Positions 63,189 to 64,000 of a stretch of 64,000 nt of DNA are shown in pieces. Below the pieces are notes generated by a model. That model made no database searches and had not been told where the DNA came from. It saw nothing but the letters and a program-made list of their open reading frames with translations. The stretch's first letter is position 1. Each line of letters opens with the position of its first letter. The stretch spans positions 1-64,000 of the forward strand of contig SUYA01000004.1 in NCBI GenBank assembly GCA_015060695.1, in the 5' to 3' direction. The DNA is from Mediterranea massiliensis. Lineage in GTDB: Bacteria; Bacteroidota; Bacteroidia; Bacteroidales; Bacteroidaceae. Position numbers and translations under genes: made by a program.

Positions 63189-63229
63189 GGGGTTGCCATG
63201 TTTCAATGTAAAACATGGCAACCCCTTTT
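63189..63229 (+). terminator. Terminator of the second GH51 gene
   Basis: A 15 bp perfect stem (GGGGTTGCCATGTTT pairing with AAACATGGCAACCCC) with a 7-base loop, followed by TTTTCTTTG, 26 bp after the stop codon. Confidence 0.92.
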
Positions 63230-63430
63230 CTTTGCTTTTTATCTCTTTCACTAGAAGCTATTTTCATGATTTTGTGTCACACAATAGTTGAAATAGTAGG
63301 TTAATAGATTGATTATCAATGTAGAAAAAGTTGGATAAAAGTGCGGCATTAGGCGTGACATTAGCGTGATATTGTTTTTTTAATGTCACACATGGTTTTT
63401 GATTCTCTTCTAAAAACGAGCTAACTATCT

Positions 63431-63559
63431 GTTTCATCGGCATGAAACACTTTGTTTCAAGGGCGTTAAACTGTTTGTTTCATTAAGTGAAACACTCTGT
63501 TTCATGCGCTGAAACACTTTGTTTCGTACGTAGAAACGGATAGTTTCGGCGCACAAAAC
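63431..63559. repeat. Palindromic tandem array C (GTTTC/GAAAC core, 22-23 bp period)
   Basis: Six units of the type GTTTC-N7/8-GAAAC start at 63431, 63454, 63477, 63499, 63521 and 63543 (two of 18 bp, then four of 17 bp). Spacers are always 5 bp: ACTTT, TGTTT, ACTCT, ACTTT, GGATA. Some units extend the pairing inwards (GTTTCAT/ATGAAAC, GTTTCA/TGAAAC). Units two and six are less exact (TTAAAC, CAAAAC). It lies in the 578 bp gap between the second GH51 gene and the last beta-propeller gene, whose other contents are the terminator and the promoter. Confidence 0.92.
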
Positions 63560-63689
63560 AGACGCAATACAATCCTTTTGGGGACTATAAACGGTGCTTT
63601 TAACATTCTATCAACTGAGTATAAGGTTGTACAAGGAGAAGGGAACGAATACTGATAGGGATAGAAAGATAAAACTATCTTCTTGTTTT

Positions 63690-63720
63690 TTTGGGGGAGG
63701 GGATTTTTTTACTAATTTTG
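63690..63720 (+). promoter_or_regulatory. Promoter of the last beta-propeller gene
   Basis: TTTG (63690-63693), 19 bp, TAATTTTG (63713-63720), 20 bp before the ATG at 63741. A full consensus match. Confidence 0.75.
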
Positions 63721-63740
63721 CGGTACTAATTAATAACTTT

Positions 63741-64000
63741 ATGTCAATGAAAAGATTTGTTTATGGCGCAACTTGTCTGCTCGCCTTGCTTGTCACGGCT
63801 TGTGGCAACACCGACCGTAAGTCGTCCGACCTTCCACAGATAGATATGGATGTTGAGTATCCGGAAAAAGAGATTTGCTTGCAAGACATTGCAGAGGTCA
63901 GCTATATCCCGTTGGAGTCTAAAGATGATTTTTTGTTTCAAGGAAAGCTGGAAGAGTTTTCATCGGGTGGGATAGCAGTGATAGGTGACGATAAAATCTA
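63741..64000 (+). CDS. Six-bladed beta-propeller lipoprotein, partial
   Basis: The gene runs off the right edge after 86 codons. A lipoprotein signal with Cys21 (LVTAC) is followed by CGNTDRKSSD and the IDMDVEYPEKEICLQDIAEV block typical of this Bacteroides family, in which a short linker precedes the propeller. It is homologous to the interrupted gene at 46277-47410 (compare DVEYPEKEICLQDI with DADYPSKDLAIQEL). Two in-frame ATG codons (63741 and 63747) are possible starts. The role is unknown. Confidence 0.85.
   Translation, partial: MSMKRFVYGATCLLALLVTACGNTDRKSSDLPQIDMDVEYPEKEICLQDIAEVSYIPLESKDDFLFQGKLEEFSSGGIAVIGDDKI

Overview
The window looks like chromosomal DNA of a gut Bacteroidales, most likely Bacteroides or Phocaeicola. 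The signs are SusC/SusD pairs, a Rho protein with a large charged insertion, a NUDIX-type arabinose regulator, and promoters of the Bacteroides type (TTTG, about 19-20 bp, TAnnTTTG). No phage, insertion sequence or CRISPR locus is visible.

Layout. 1-8.4 kb: a partial gene, a fragment resembling an AraC-family regulator, a YbaN-like membrane protein, a queuosine-precursor transporter, a DUF2461 protein, an OmpA-family protein, a B12-binding radical SAM protein divergent from a methyltransferase, a umuDC pair and tRNA-His. 8.5-17.3 kb: housekeeping genes (ffh-folD-capA, rho, an EFR1-type ferredoxin, tilS) and a Wzz-like protein. 17.3-22.7 kb: a tripartite RND efflux operon. 22.8-42.3 kb: a polysaccharide utilisation locus, probably for beta-1,4-galactan. 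It holds a LacI regulator with an MFS sugar transporter, a GH53 endo-galactanase, a GH2 beta-galactosidase, and two homologous SusC/SusD pairs, of which only one has SusE/SusF-like lipoproteins. 42.4-49 kb: PanE, an SMR exporter, a lipocalin, an FprA flavoprotein, an acetyltransferase, a nonsense-interrupted beta-propeller lipoprotein, and an ECF sigma locus. 49.3-63.2 kb: an L-arabinose operon (galM, SSS symporter, NUDIX regulator, araD, araA, FGGY kinase, GH51, tkt, rpiB) divergent from a second GH51. The window ends inside another beta-propeller lipoprotein gene.

How it fits together. GH53 and GH2 would cut galactan, the SusCD complexes import the products, and the LacI/MFS genes sense and move the sugar. 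The GH51 enzymes release arabinose, which the SSS symporter imports and AraA, the kinase and AraD convert to xylulose 5-phosphate for transketolase and RpiB. Together they fit the arabinan and galactan side chains of pectin.

The most unusual signal is outside the genes. Four intergenic regions (about 0.56, 34.5, 49.1 and 63.5 kb) carry tandem arrays of 17-18 bp palindromic units separated by 4-5 bp variable spacers, with a period of 21-23 bp. Each array has its own core word (GTGG/CCAC, GTTTCC/GGAAAC, AATC/GATT, GTTTC/GAAAC) but the geometry is the same. I do not recognise this as a named repeat family. Other regulatory signals are a pair of LacI-type operators at matching distances from two promoters, mirror-image ECF promoters, and three back-to-back divergent promoters with nearly identical spacing.
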